NCBI GenBank assembly: GCA_003510215.1
Contig: DOKQ01000097.1
Location: 1-43,443, forward strand
Direction: 5' to 3'
Source of the DNA: Erysipelotrichaceae bacterium
Lineage (GTDB): Bacteria > Bacillota_I > Bacilli_A > Erysipelotrichales > Erysipelotrichaceae
DNA: 43,443 bases
Positions within the stretch are counted from its first letter, which is position 1; the number at the start of each line of letters is the position of its first letter. Position numbers and translations under genes: made by a program. Of the stretch, positions 15,594-22,555 are shown in pieces. The notes beneath the pieces were generated by a model. The model was given only the letters and a program-made list of their open reading frames with translations, made no database searches and was not told the DNA's origin.

Positions 15594-16583
15594 ATGAAAC
15601 GTGTAACAATTTATGATGTGGCAAATGAAGCCAAAGTATCACTGGCAACCGTATCACGGGTAATTAACGGACTGGAAATTGTCCGGGAAGATACCCGTAT
15701 TCGTGTTGAAAACGCGATTGAAAAATTAGGATACAAACCGAATGCGATAGCACAAGGTTTAGCATTACAAAAAACAACTTCCATTGCACTGGTTGTACCT
15801 GAAGCAAGTTTTAACTATACAGGTCAAATTATCAATGGTCTACTTGATGTTGCCAAAATTTACAAGTACAACATCATGCTCCATACAACCACAGAAGGTA
15901 TCACGGAAATTAATGAAATCATAGAAAATATCATTAAGTCACGTGTTGATGGCGTTGTCATTTATAATGACAAACTGCTGTACGAAGAGCTCGTTGAACT
16001 GACGAAGTATCAGGTGCCTATCGTTCTTATTGGTAATCGGATGTCAAATGAGAATTTGGCATGTGTCTATGTGGATATTGAAAAAGCCATTTATGAACTA
16101 ACCAAAGAGTATATTGAAAAAGGGAAACAGGATATTGCGATTATTCAGGACCGCAAAAACCCATATGCCATTGATCAATTAATCAAAGGTGTTACACGTG
16201 CATTTAATGAAGTAGGCGCTGAGTTTGATCAGTATGTTGAAATTCCTTCGCATTATCGAAGTTCTTATGAGTTTTTGACGAATTACTTTAAGGGCAAGAA
16301 GCATGATTTGATTATTGCTCATCGTGATTCTCAAGCATTGGCTGCGATTAATGCGGCGAATGAAAATAACATTAAAGTACCTGATGACATGGAAGTTGTC
16401 TGCGTTATTGATACAAAATATAACGCAATGGTTCGTCCACGTTTATCAAGCTTCTCAATTCCTTCATATGATTTAGGAGCAGTGGCGATGAGAATTATAA
16501 CTAAAATGCTTCATCAGGAGGATTTTGAAGACAAAGAAATCGAGTTGAGTTACCTTTACTCACCGCGCCAGTCAACAAAGTAA
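15594..16583 (+). CDS. ccpA: Catabolite control protein A, LacI family
   Basis: CcpA is the global carbon catabolite regulator, binding cre sites with HPr-Ser-P. The LacI-type helix-turn-helix is at residues 4-23 (TIYDVANEAKVSLATVSRVI), followed by the hinge helix region KLGYKPNAIAQGLA. The C-terminal portion MVRPRLSSFSIPSYDLGAVAMR and the RQSTK ending closely match B. subtilis CcpA (MVRPQLS..., RKSTK), so this is probably the true orthologue and not a sugar-specific LacI protein. Length 329 fits. The neighbours ytxG/ytxH-like upstream and tyrS downstream also match. A good cre candidate lies in this window at 22457-22472, before the glycerate permease gene. Confidence 0.9.
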   Translation: MKRVTIYDVANEAKVSLATVSRVINGLEIVREDTRIRVENAIEKLGYKPNAIAQGLALQKTTSIALVVPEASFNYTGQIINGLLDVAKIYKYNIMLHTTTEGITEINEIIENIIKSRVDGVVIYNDKLLYEELVELTKYQVPIVLIGNRMSNENLACVYVDIEKAIYELTKEYIEKGKQDIAIIQDRKNPYAIDQLIKGVTRAFNEVGAEFDQYVEIPSHYRSSYEFLTNYFKGKKHDLIIAHRDSQALAAINAANENNIKVPDDMEVVCVIDTKYNAMVRPRLSSFSIPSYDLGAVAMRIITKMLHQEDFEDKEIELSYLYSPRQSTK

Positions 16584-16593
16584 GTTGCAGGAC

Positions 16594-16621
16594 TTGAAAA
16601 TAATTTTGAGTCTGTTATAAT
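16594..16621 (+). promoter_or_regulatory. tyrS promoter
   Basis: TTGAAA and TATAAT with a 16-bp spacer and an extended TGn upstream of the -10. It starts 10 bp after the ccpA stop and drives the T-box leader. Confidence 0.8.
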
Positions 16622-16627
16622 TTCGAT

Positions 16628-16840
16628 ATTGCAAAAAGAAGATTGAGTACCTTATGGAACAATGTAGAGAGGCGATGGCTGGTGAAAATCGCTGCGTAAA
16701 ATATGGGAATACACCTTCTTGCATCTTTATGAAAAGTAAAGACGTATCGCGGCGTTAACGCTTCAAGCGCATGTATGTTTTATACATGAAGTAAGGTGGT
16801 ACCGCGCAACAAGCGTCCTTAGCATTAAGGGCGCTTTTAT
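16628..16840 (+). ncRNA. Tyrosine T-box riboswitch
   Basis: This leader senses uncharged tRNA-Tyr to control tyrS. The T-box sequence GTAAGGTGGTACCGCG is at 16791-16806. The base of stem I pairs AAAGAAG with CTTCTT near 16713-16720; the specifier triplet in GAATACACC is UAC at 16710-16712, a tyrosine codon, and AGTA of the opposite loop strand precedes it. The terminator stem AAGCGTCCTTA (16811-16821) pairs with TAAGGGCGCTT (16826-16836) with one G-T wobble and is followed by T-rich sequence. When uncharged tRNA binds, an antiterminator forms instead and tyrS is transcribed. Confidence 0.96.
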
Positions 16841-16858
16841 TATGGGAGGAACAAACAT

Positions 16859-18106
16859 ATGAATTTTTTAGATGAATTAGCTTATAGAGGACTTATCAAG
16901 GATGTAACAGATTTGGAAAGTCTGAAGGAAAGAATTAACAAGCCGATGACTGTGTATTGTGGCTTTGATCCAACTGCTGACTCTTTACATATCGGCCATT
17001 TGCAACAGTTATTGCTTTTACGTCGTTATCAGTTGCAGGGGCATCATCCGATTGCCTTGATTGGTGGGGCTACCGGTATGATTGGTGATCCAAGACCAAC
17101 GACAGAACGTTCTTTGCAGACTCTTGACGAGATTAATCACAATGTTTTAGGACTTAAAAAGCAAATTGAAGCCATTTTGAGCCAAAAAGGGCTTCCGGTC
17201 ACAGTGGTTAATAACTATGATTGGCTTAGTAAGCTGAATATTTTGACATTTTTACGAGATTATGGGAAACATTTTAATGTTAATTACATGATTTCCAAGG
17301 ACATTGTGGCGTCACGATTGGCTACAGGAATTTCGTTTACTGAGTTTACCTATACGATCCTTCAGGCAGCTGACTGGCTTCATCTTTACAGGACTTATGA
17401 TTGTCAGATGCAAATCGGTGGAAGTGATCAGTGGGGGAATCTGTTAAGTGGATCTGAACTCATCCGAAAAGTTTTGGGTGACAAAGTTAAGGTCTATGGT
17501 GTGACATCGCCACTTATTACCAAGTCGGATGGAAGTAAGTTTGGAAAAAGCGAAGGAAAAAACATTTGGCTGGATGCTGAAAAGACAGATGCCTATACGT
17601 TCTATCAGTTCTGGATTAATGTGTCCGATGCCGATATTATCGACTACATTAAACGTTTGTCATTTAAGACGGTTGAGGAAATTGAAGAGCTAGTGGTAAA
17701 GACAGCTGAAGCACCTCACTTGCGTGAGGCGCAAAAAACGCTTGCGGCTGAGTTGACTGAGCTGGTGTTTGGTAAGGAAGCGCTTGAATCCGCAATGAAA
17801 ATTACTGAGGTTCTTTTTTCGATGGCTTTTGAAACTTTGAGTAAGAAGGAGCTTGAGATGGCTTTTGCGGATGCCACAAAAACATCTGTTGACTCATCGG
17901 TTCTACTGATCGATGCGCTTGTAATCAGCCAGGCAGTTAAAAGCAAGCGCGAAGCACGTGAACTGATTCAGCAGGGGTCTATTAGTGTCAATGGATCAAA
18001 GATTGTGGATCTTGAATTTGAGTGTACGAAGTCTGATGCCTTGCATCAGTCGATTACAGTGATTCGTAAAGGGAAGAAACATTACACAGTTTTAATGTTC
18101 AATTAA
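16859..18106 (+). CDS. tyrS: Tyrosyl-tRNA synthetase
   Basis: TyrS charges tRNA-Tyr. The class I signature HIGH is at residues 44-47 and the KMSKS-loop equivalent KFGKS at 227-231, which marks the standard TyrRS subtype. The tRNA-recognition S4 domain occupies the C-terminal 70 residues (SKREARELIQQGSISVNGSKI). Length 415 is normal. GGGAGGA precedes the ATG. Expression is controlled by the UAC-specific T-box just upstream, and a strong bidirectional terminator overlaps the stop codon. Confidence 0.98.
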   Translation: MNFLDELAYRGLIKDVTDLESLKERINKPMTVYCGFDPTADSLHIGHLQQLLLLRRYQLQGHHPIALIGGATGMIGDPRPTTERSLQTLDEINHNVLGLKKQIEAILSQKGLPVTVVNNYDWLSKLNILTFLRDYGKHFNVNYMISKDIVASRLATGISFTEFTYTILQAADWLHLYRTYDCQMQIGGSDQWGNLLSGSELIRKVLGDKVKVYGVTSPLITKSDGSKFGKSEGKNIWLDAEKTDAYTFYQFWINVSDADIIDYIKRLSFKTVEEIEELVVKTAEAPHLREAQKTLAAELTELVFGKEALESAMKITEVLFSMAFETLSKKELEMAFADATKTSVDSSVLLIDALVISQAVKSKREARELIQQGSISVNGSKIVDLEFECTKSDALHQSITVIRKGKKHYTVLMFN

Positions 18107-18134
18107 AAATGAGGAAAATTTTCCTCATTTTTTT
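18105..18134. terminator. Bidirectional terminator between tyrS and the small minus-strand gene
   Basis: A perfect 28-bp palindrome: AAAAATGAGGAAAA directly followed by its reverse complement, with T-runs on both strands. It overlaps the last bases of tyrS and the stop codon of the minus-strand gene. Confidence 0.92.
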
Positions 18135-18286
18135 GATGTTAGCAGATAAAGTCCGAAGACAATGATGACAATGGGTAGAAAAAACTGTTGTGTGAGCAAT
18201 TTCATCCAGGATGGGAAGAGTCGCTCAAGTAAAAGCAGAACTCCGAATAATACGACAATGATCCCGAATTTTTGTCTTGAATTCAT
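18125..18286 (-). CDS. Small two-helix membrane protein (DUF5668/LiaF-like TM motif)
   Basis: A 53-residue protein with two membrane helices, about residues 8-21 (GIIVVLFGVLLLLE) and 35-50 (FLPIVIIVFGLYLL). The spaced G-x-x-x-x-x-G-LLLL and LPIVIIVFGLYLL patterns resemble the membrane region of LiaI/LiaF-like and DUF5668 proteins. The start ATG (18286-18284) has AGAGGTG at good spacing, which is why I prefer it to the start seven codons upstream. A consensus promoter (TTGACT-17-TAAAAT) precedes it and the tyrS terminator ends it, so it looks like a real monocistronic gene. Function unknown; envelope-stress roles in the LiaF family cannot be transferred on this evidence. Confidence 0.72.
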   Translation of the reverse strand: MNSRQKFGIIVVLFGVLLLLERLFPSWMKLLTQQFFLPIVIIVFGLYLLTSKK

Positions 18287-18315
18287 AATATCACCTCTTA
18301 ATCTCAATATATCCC

Positions 18316-18344
18316 ATTTTATACAGTTGTGTTATAATAGTCAA
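18316..18344 (-). promoter_or_regulatory. Promoter of the small minus-strand membrane protein
   Basis: Read on the minus strand: TTGACT (18344-18339), 17 bp, TAAAAT (18321-18316). The -35 box lies directly beside the opposing -10 box, so the two promoters overlap. Confidence 0.75.
18330..18338 (+). promoter_or_regulatory. Promoter of lipoprotein-murJ operon, extended -10
   Basis: TGTTATAAT is a consensus extended -10, 17 bp before the ATG at 18356. No -35 is recognisable; that position overlaps the -10 of the minus-strand promoter. Confidence 0.7.
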
Positions 18345-18355
18345 GAGGTGAATCT

Positions 18356-18931
18356 ATGCTTAAAAAATGGATGATCATTCTTGTTATTTTTACATTAGGT
18401 GGATGTACACTTTTTGATCAGGAAGACAAGGTATTAACACAAAAAATGCAGAGGTATCAGGCGTACTATACATCGATTTTTGATAATGACCGATTTATTG
18501 ACTATTCAGATTTTTATGATATTGAATTTTTTCTAAATGAACTACCGGATCGCACATACCGATATGATTTGATTATCGATAATCCACGCATCGCCATGTA
18601 TGATGTTGAGGTTATGATTGTTGAAAATGATACAGACCCTGAGGATATAGACAAAATGATGCCAAATGCAGGCATTTTTGAGGATGCTGAGTATAATCTT
18701 GTGCCATTTCAATTTAATTCTGATAAAGGATATCGTAAAGGAATTGCGCTCAGTGGTATCGTGGATCAACCTGTGGTAACTCTTCGTGTGATGGTTGCCT
18801 GGAAAGATTATGCCAAAGTAAATTCAACCCGAGAGTTCTTTCTGATTCAACGCGATTTTAATGCTCCTACAGAAATTCCTGGGGACGTTGATAACGATGT
18901 AGATATGGATGATGAAGATGAAACCGAATAA
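18356..18931 (+). CDS. Putative lipoprotein of unknown function upstream of murJ
   Basis: I do not recognise this family. The 191-residue product has a lipoprotein signal: MLKKW, hydrophobic core, lipobox LGGC with the modified Cys at residue 17. The body is rich in Asp, Tyr and Phe; a run of acidic residues ends it (DVDNDVDMDDEDETE). No catalytic motif is visible. AGAGGTG precedes the ATG. Its stop overlaps the flippase start by 14-23 nt, depending on which Met is used, so the two are co-translated in practice. An extracytoplasmic role linked to the lipid II flippase is possible but is only inferred from that overlap. Confidence 0.75.
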   Translation: MLKKWMIILVIFTLGGCTLFDQEDKVLTQKMQRYQAYYTSIFDNDRFIDYSDFYDIEFFLNELPDRTYRYDLIIDNPRIAMYDVEVMIVENDTDPEDIDKMMPNAGIFEDAEYNLVPFQFNSDKGYRKGIALSGIVDQPVVTLRVMVAWKDYAKVNSTREFFLIQRDFNAPTEIPGDVDNDVDMDDEDETE

Positions 18932-20552
18932 AAATCGTTCAATGATTGCTGGTGGACTGACAAGCTCTGCCGGCATGTTTATTTCCAAGGCGTTAGGTAT
19001 TTTGTACGTAACTCCTTTTCAACAGATGGCAACTGAGGCAAATGTCTCGTATTATGCATATGCCTATTCAGTATATGATGTGATGTTGCAGATCTCACTG
19101 GCTGGAATACCTTTTGCAATCGCCGCACTTGTGGCGAAATATATGGCGAAGGAAGACTATGTTACGGTTGTTCTTATTCGAAAAATTTCAACGGGTATAC
19201 TTGCATTTATGGGGTTTGTAACTGCACTCTTACTTCTTGTCTTTGCTGAGCCAATTGCTCGCTTTGTTCTTACAGAAGATGTCAGTGCTGTTTCCATCGA
19301 GAAAACAAAATCAGTCCTTATTATTATCAGTTTGGCTGTATTTCTTGTACCTGTTTTAGGTTCGTTTAGAGGATTTTATCAGGGTCTTAAGGATATGTCT
19401 ACCTATGCCTTTTCTCAGGTTCTGGAACAGTTATCACGGATACTGTTCCTTTTATCCATGGGATTTTTGTTTGTGGTTGTTTTTCAGAAAGATTCGATGT
19501 GGGCTGTTTATTTTGCTGTTGGTTCTGCAGGGTTTTCAGCACTATTGTCCATTATTCATTTACTGTTTATCGATAAAAGAGCGTATCAGCCGATTCTTGA
19601 AGGTGCTAGTATCCAAACTTCAGCATCTGCAGACTCTACATTAGTTATTAAAGAACTTCTGTACTTTTCTGTACCGTACTTTTTATCGACGCTACTTGGA
19701 AACAGTGTGTCCATTGTGAATCTGATGCTTTTTAATCGTTCCATGTTCTTAATCAGCCAGGATGAGGTGATGATTAAGCTTTTATATTCAATGATTTCCT
19801 ACAATACCATAAAGTTGACGATTATACCCACTGTATTAGCTTCAGGATTTTCTGTTGCACTGATTCCATTTATGTCTGCTGCTTTTGCAGAAAATAATAC
19901 CGTGCTTATTCGCAAATATATTAAAGATATTTTGCTTACCATTACTTATATTGCACTTCCGTTTTCTGTCATATTTATTCTGTTTGCACCTGAAATTTAC
20001 TATGTGATGTATGGTGGAACCAATTACTATTTGGGCGGGCTTGTGCTATCTTATAATTCGCTCTATGCTTTACTTACTGCTGTTTCTCCGATTTTGCTGT
20101 CAATGATGATGGTTCTTCGTTTCCGTAAGCGAGCTCTGATGATTCTGGTTGTGGGTCTTATTGTAAAGGCCATCTCTATGACTCCTCTGATCATGCTCAC
20201 TGGTTTTGCGGGAGCCATTTACTCAAATATTCTTGCGGGTGGTGTTATGATCGGGTTAAATCTGGCACACATTCATGCGCATTATCGAATCAACTTTCGC
20301 GTCTTTTTGCGTCAGCTACTTCTGATGATGGTTGCCAGTCTTGGGATGCTTATGTTCCGATTTGCTTTATATCTGTTACAAATTGATTTAATCACCCATG
20401 GAAGGCTTGTATCTTTGATTGGTATTGGTGTATTTACCGTTGTTACATTAATGATATATTTTATGATTACAGATACATTTGGTTTAATGGAACAGGTGCT
20501 CAAGTTTAACTTGAAGACACTGGTTAGAAAGGTGATGCGACGTGCGACTTGA
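18909..20552 (+). CDS. murJ: Lipid II flippase MurJ/YtgP, MOP superfamily
   Basis: A 547-residue polytopic membrane protein with about 14 predicted helices and no soluble domain. The N-terminus AGGLTSSAGMFISKALGILYVTPFQQM is characteristic of the SpoVB/YtgP/MurJ branch of polysaccharide flippases. In B. subtilis YtgP moves lipid II across the membrane, and ytgP sits beside ytzG, a pseudouridine synthase gene, as here. The start is uncertain: ATGs at 18909, 18912 and 18918 are in frame and no strong ribosome-binding site is present, so translation is probably coupled to the lipoprotein gene. A spore-specific SpoVB role is less likely given the ytzG-type neighbour. Confidence 0.87.
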   Translation: MMKMKPNKNRSMIAGGLTSSAGMFISKALGILYVTPFQQMATEANVSYYAYAYSVYDVMLQISLAGIPFAIAALVAKYMAKEDYVTVVLIRKISTGILAFMGFVTALLLLVFAEPIARFVLTEDVSAVSIEKTKSVLIIISLAVFLVPVLGSFRGFYQGLKDMSTYAFSQVLEQLSRILFLLSMGFLFVVVFQKDSMWAVYFAVGSAGFSALLSIIHLLFIDKRAYQPILEGASIQTSASADSTLVIKELLYFSVPYFLSTLLGNSVSIVNLMLFNRSMFLISQDEVMIKLLYSMISYNTIKLTIIPTVLASGFSVALIPFMSAAFAENNTVLIRKYIKDILLTITYIALPFSVIFILFAPEIYYVMYGGTNYYLGGLVLSYNSLYALLTAVSPILLSMMMVLRFRKRALMILVVGLIVKAISMTPLIMLTGFAGAIYSNILAGGVMIGLNLAHIHAHYRINFRVFLRQLLLMMVASLGMLMFRFALYLLQIDLITHGRLVSLIGIGVFTVVTLMIYFMITDTFGLMEQVLKFNLKTLVRKVMRRAT

Positions 20553-21243
20553 TAAATATCTTGCGATTGCAGGCTTGGGTTCGAGAAAAGATGTAAAGAA
20601 AATTATTCGAAATGGCCGGGTGGTTGTGAATGATTTTGTTCAGAGAAAAGATGATGCTCACATAGATCCGGATATAGATCAGATTTTTGTGGATGAGTTA
20701 CCCGTTTCGGTGCTTTTAAATGTCTATATTATGCTTAATAAGCCACAGGGTGTGATTAGTGCTACGGAAGATGAAGAGTCATCGACCGTACTTGATCTAA
20801 TAGATATTCCACTTCCCAAGGATGTGTTTCCTGTAGGACGACTGGATAAGGATACTGAAGGTTTATTGCTTTTAAGCAATGATGGTCCAATGGCTCATCG
20901 CTTGCTTTCGCCAAAACGAAAAGTAGATAAGGTATACTATGTCAAATGCAAAGATAGCCTCACTGAACTGATGATAAAGCAACTAGAGCAGGGTGTTGAC
21001 ATAGGTGATGATACACTGACGGCTCCGGCGGAAGTCATTCTCGAATCAGAAAATTCCATGTTTCTTACGATTACTGAGGGTAGATATCATCAGGTGAAAC
21101 GAATGTTACATGCTGTAGATAATGAAGTCATCTTTCTTAAACGTTTACGTATGGGGCCATTAGTTTTGGATGAGTCATTGAATCCAGGGGAGTGGCGATT
21201 GTGCACAGAAGACGAGATTACAGTTTTAAAAGATTGGAAATAA
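20542..21243 (+). CDS. RsuA-family 16S/23S rRNA pseudouridine synthase (YtzG-like)
   Basis: This 233-residue enzyme isomerises a uridine in rRNA. The N-terminal S4 RNA-binding domain (MRLDKYLAIAGLGSRKDVKKII) is followed by the synthase domain with the catalytic Asp D102 in PVGRLDKDTEGLLLLSNDG. A later KVDKVYYVKC and the EGRYHQVKRM motif are typical of the RsuA/RluB/E/F group. I chose GTG 20542, with AAAGGTG 7 nt upstream. It overlaps murJ by 11 nt. Single S4 plus short length favours an RsuA-like enzyme acting on 16S rRNA, but the target base cannot be fixed from sequence. Confidence 0.9.
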   Translation: MRLDKYLAIAGLGSRKDVKKIIRNGRVVVNDFVQRKDDAHIDPDIDQIFVDELPVSVLLNVYIMLNKPQGVISATEDEESSTVLDLIDIPLPKDVFPVGRLDKDTEGLLLLSNDGPMAHRLLSPKRKVDKVYYVKCKDSLTELMIKQLEQGVDIGDDTLTAPAEVILESENSMFLTITEGRYHQVKRMLHAVDNEVIFLKRLRMGPLVLDESLNPGEWRLCTEDEITVLKDWK

Positions 21244-21264
21244 CAACCTTCGGGTTGTTTTTTT
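21242..21264 (+). terminator. Terminator of the murJ operon
   Basis: AACAACC-TTCG-GGTTGTT stem-loop followed by seven Ts, starting within the stop codon of the pseudouridine synthase gene. Confidence 0.9.
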
Positions 21265-21276
21265 GGTATAAGCACA

Positions 21277-21282
21277 TATAAT
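21277..21282 (+). promoter_or_regulatory. Probable -10 box of cdaR
   Basis: TATAAT lies 20 bp before the ATG at 21302. The -35 region is poor (TTGTTT at 15 bp, inside the preceding terminator). The 14 bases from here, TATAATGTAGCTAG, recur with one change before the permease gene. Confidence 0.5.
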
Positions 21283-21301
21283 GTAGCTAGGAGGGATGAA
21301 C

Positions 21302-22453
21302 ATGGAAATATCCCAAAGCTTTGCCTTGGAAATGGTGAAAGAACTGAGTACCATTCTTCAGCAACATATCAATTTTATCGATAAGCATGCAATGATTATA
21401 GCTTCGAGTGATGAAACCCGGATTTCGAGTTGTCATATGGGAGCTAAAAAGCTGATCGAGGAAAATCTACCTTTTCTATTGATTGATTCAGATGATGCTT
21501 TTAGTGGTAGTAAGAAGGGTTTGAACTTTCCGATTGTTGTGGATGATGTGATTGTAGGTGTCATAGGCATCACCGGTGATCCTCAGCAGGTATCCAAGTA
21601 TGGCCAATTACTAAAGAAGTTCACTGAAATGTACATTCGTGACGAACGTTTACGGCAGATTAAAAATCAGGAAGATAAGATTCGGTCTCGTTTTTTAGAA
21701 AAATGGCTTCTTGATCCTCAACATGCAATTTCACCAACCTTTGCGGATACAGCCATTTCACTTGGTATTGATCCTAAAAAGCAGTATCGTGTCATTGTCA
21801 TGATGTACACTCTATCCCATACCAGTGCATCAACTTCGACGCAACAGCTATTTGATTTATCTACGCGATACATGAAGAGTCAGTTGTTAAAAGAGGGAAA
21901 TCATTATTGTCGCATTGGGAGTAAAATGATTTATATCATGTCAAATATCAATGATACAAAGCTACCTGAGATACTTGAAGATATCAATAGAAAAGTTCAA
22001 CAGAGCTATGATATCGAGTTGATCATCGGGTATGATCGCTCTTTTGCAACTTCTGAACAGCTTCATCAAAACTATGTGGAGGCATCGAAAGCATTGAAAG
22101 CTTGTACTCAAATGTCGTTGCCTATTGTTGGGTATCAGAACTTGTACCTTGAACTTTTGTTTGATGAGATATCATCGTTTACGCGTGCAGATTTCATGTC
22201 AAAGATTTTTTATCAGATGGATAAGGATACAATGGAGGAAACCCTACGCGTTTGCAAAGCCTATTATCAGTGCGATGGTTCGATTCAAAGGGCAGCACAG
22301 GTACTGTTCATCCACAAAAATACTTTGCAGTATAAATTGCAGCGGATTACTAATTTAACATCCTTGGACCCAAGGGCTTATCGAAATATCCCGATATTTA
22401 CTCTTGCTATTAAGATATTTGAGGATGATATGAGACTTAATAGTTCTTCGTAA
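21302..22453 (+). CDS. CdaR-family transcriptional activator of glycerate utilisation
   Basis: The 383-residue protein has an N-terminal sugar-diacid recognition domain (about 1-130; QSFALEMVKELSTILQQHINFID and a GVIGITGDPQQV segment) and a C-terminal PucR-type helix-turn-helix (about 325-375; CDGSIQRAAQVLFIHKNTLQYKLQRI). CdaR proteins sense D-glycerate, D-galactarate or D-glucarate. The next two genes, a GntP permease and a glycerate kinase, make glycerate the likely effector. ATG 21302 has AGGAGGG at proper spacing; the ATG at 21296 abuts that site and is unlikely. A strong hairpin terminator follows, so permease transcription needs its own promoter. Confidence 0.88.
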   Translation: MEISQSFALEMVKELSTILQQHINFIDKHAMIIASSDETRISSCHMGAKKLIEENLPFLLIDSDDAFSGSKKGLNFPIVVDDVIVGVIGITGDPQQVSKYGQLLKKFTEMYIRDERLRQIKNQEDKIRSRFLEKWLLDPQHAISPTFADTAISLGIDPKKQYRVIVMMYTLSHTSASTSTQQLFDLSTRYMKSQLLKEGNHYCRIGSKMIYIMSNINDTKLPEILEDINRKVQQSYDIELIIGYDRSFATSEQLHQNYVEASKALKACTQMSLPIVGYQNLYLELLFDEISSFTRADFMSKIFYQMDKDTMEETLRVCKAYYQCDGSIQRAAQVLFIHKNTLQYKLQRITNLTSLDPRAYRNIPIFTLAIKIFEDDMRLNSSS

Positions 22454-22456
22454 CAA

Positions 22457-22472
22457 TTGTAAGCGGTTATAT
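22457..22472 (+). promoter_or_regulatory. Candidate cre site (CcpA operator)
   Basis: TTGTAAGCGGTTATAT fits the cre consensus WTGNAANCGNWWNCAW at every defined position but one (T for C at position 14). It lies about 40 bp upstream of the permease -10 box. CcpA is encoded in this window, and repression of glycerate uptake by preferred sugars would make sense. It overlaps the left arm of the cdaR terminator. Confidence 0.65.
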
Positions 22473-22505
22473 ATAGTCTTTGTACTATATAAAACTGCTT
22501 TTTTT
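22461..22505 (+). terminator. Terminator of cdaR; contains a perfect 8-bp inverted repeat
   Basis: A 17-bp stem (22461-22477 with 22484-22500; one mismatch and one G-T pair), a 6-nt loop and seven Ts. The inner arms TATATAGT/ACTATATA are a perfect DNA inverted repeat and could also serve as an operator. Confidence 0.8.
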
Positions 22506-22510
22506 CTTTG

Positions 22511-22516
22511 TATAAT
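22511..22516 (+). promoter_or_regulatory. -10 box of the glycerate permease-kinase operon
   Basis: TATAAT stands 40 bp before the permease ATG with no acceptable -35 box 16-18 bp upstream, as expected for an activator-dependent promoter; CdaR is the obvious candidate activator. Confidence 0.55.
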
Positions 22517-22555
22517 GTAGTTAGTACCGAAAGGTAAACAAAGGAGAAAGAGGAT

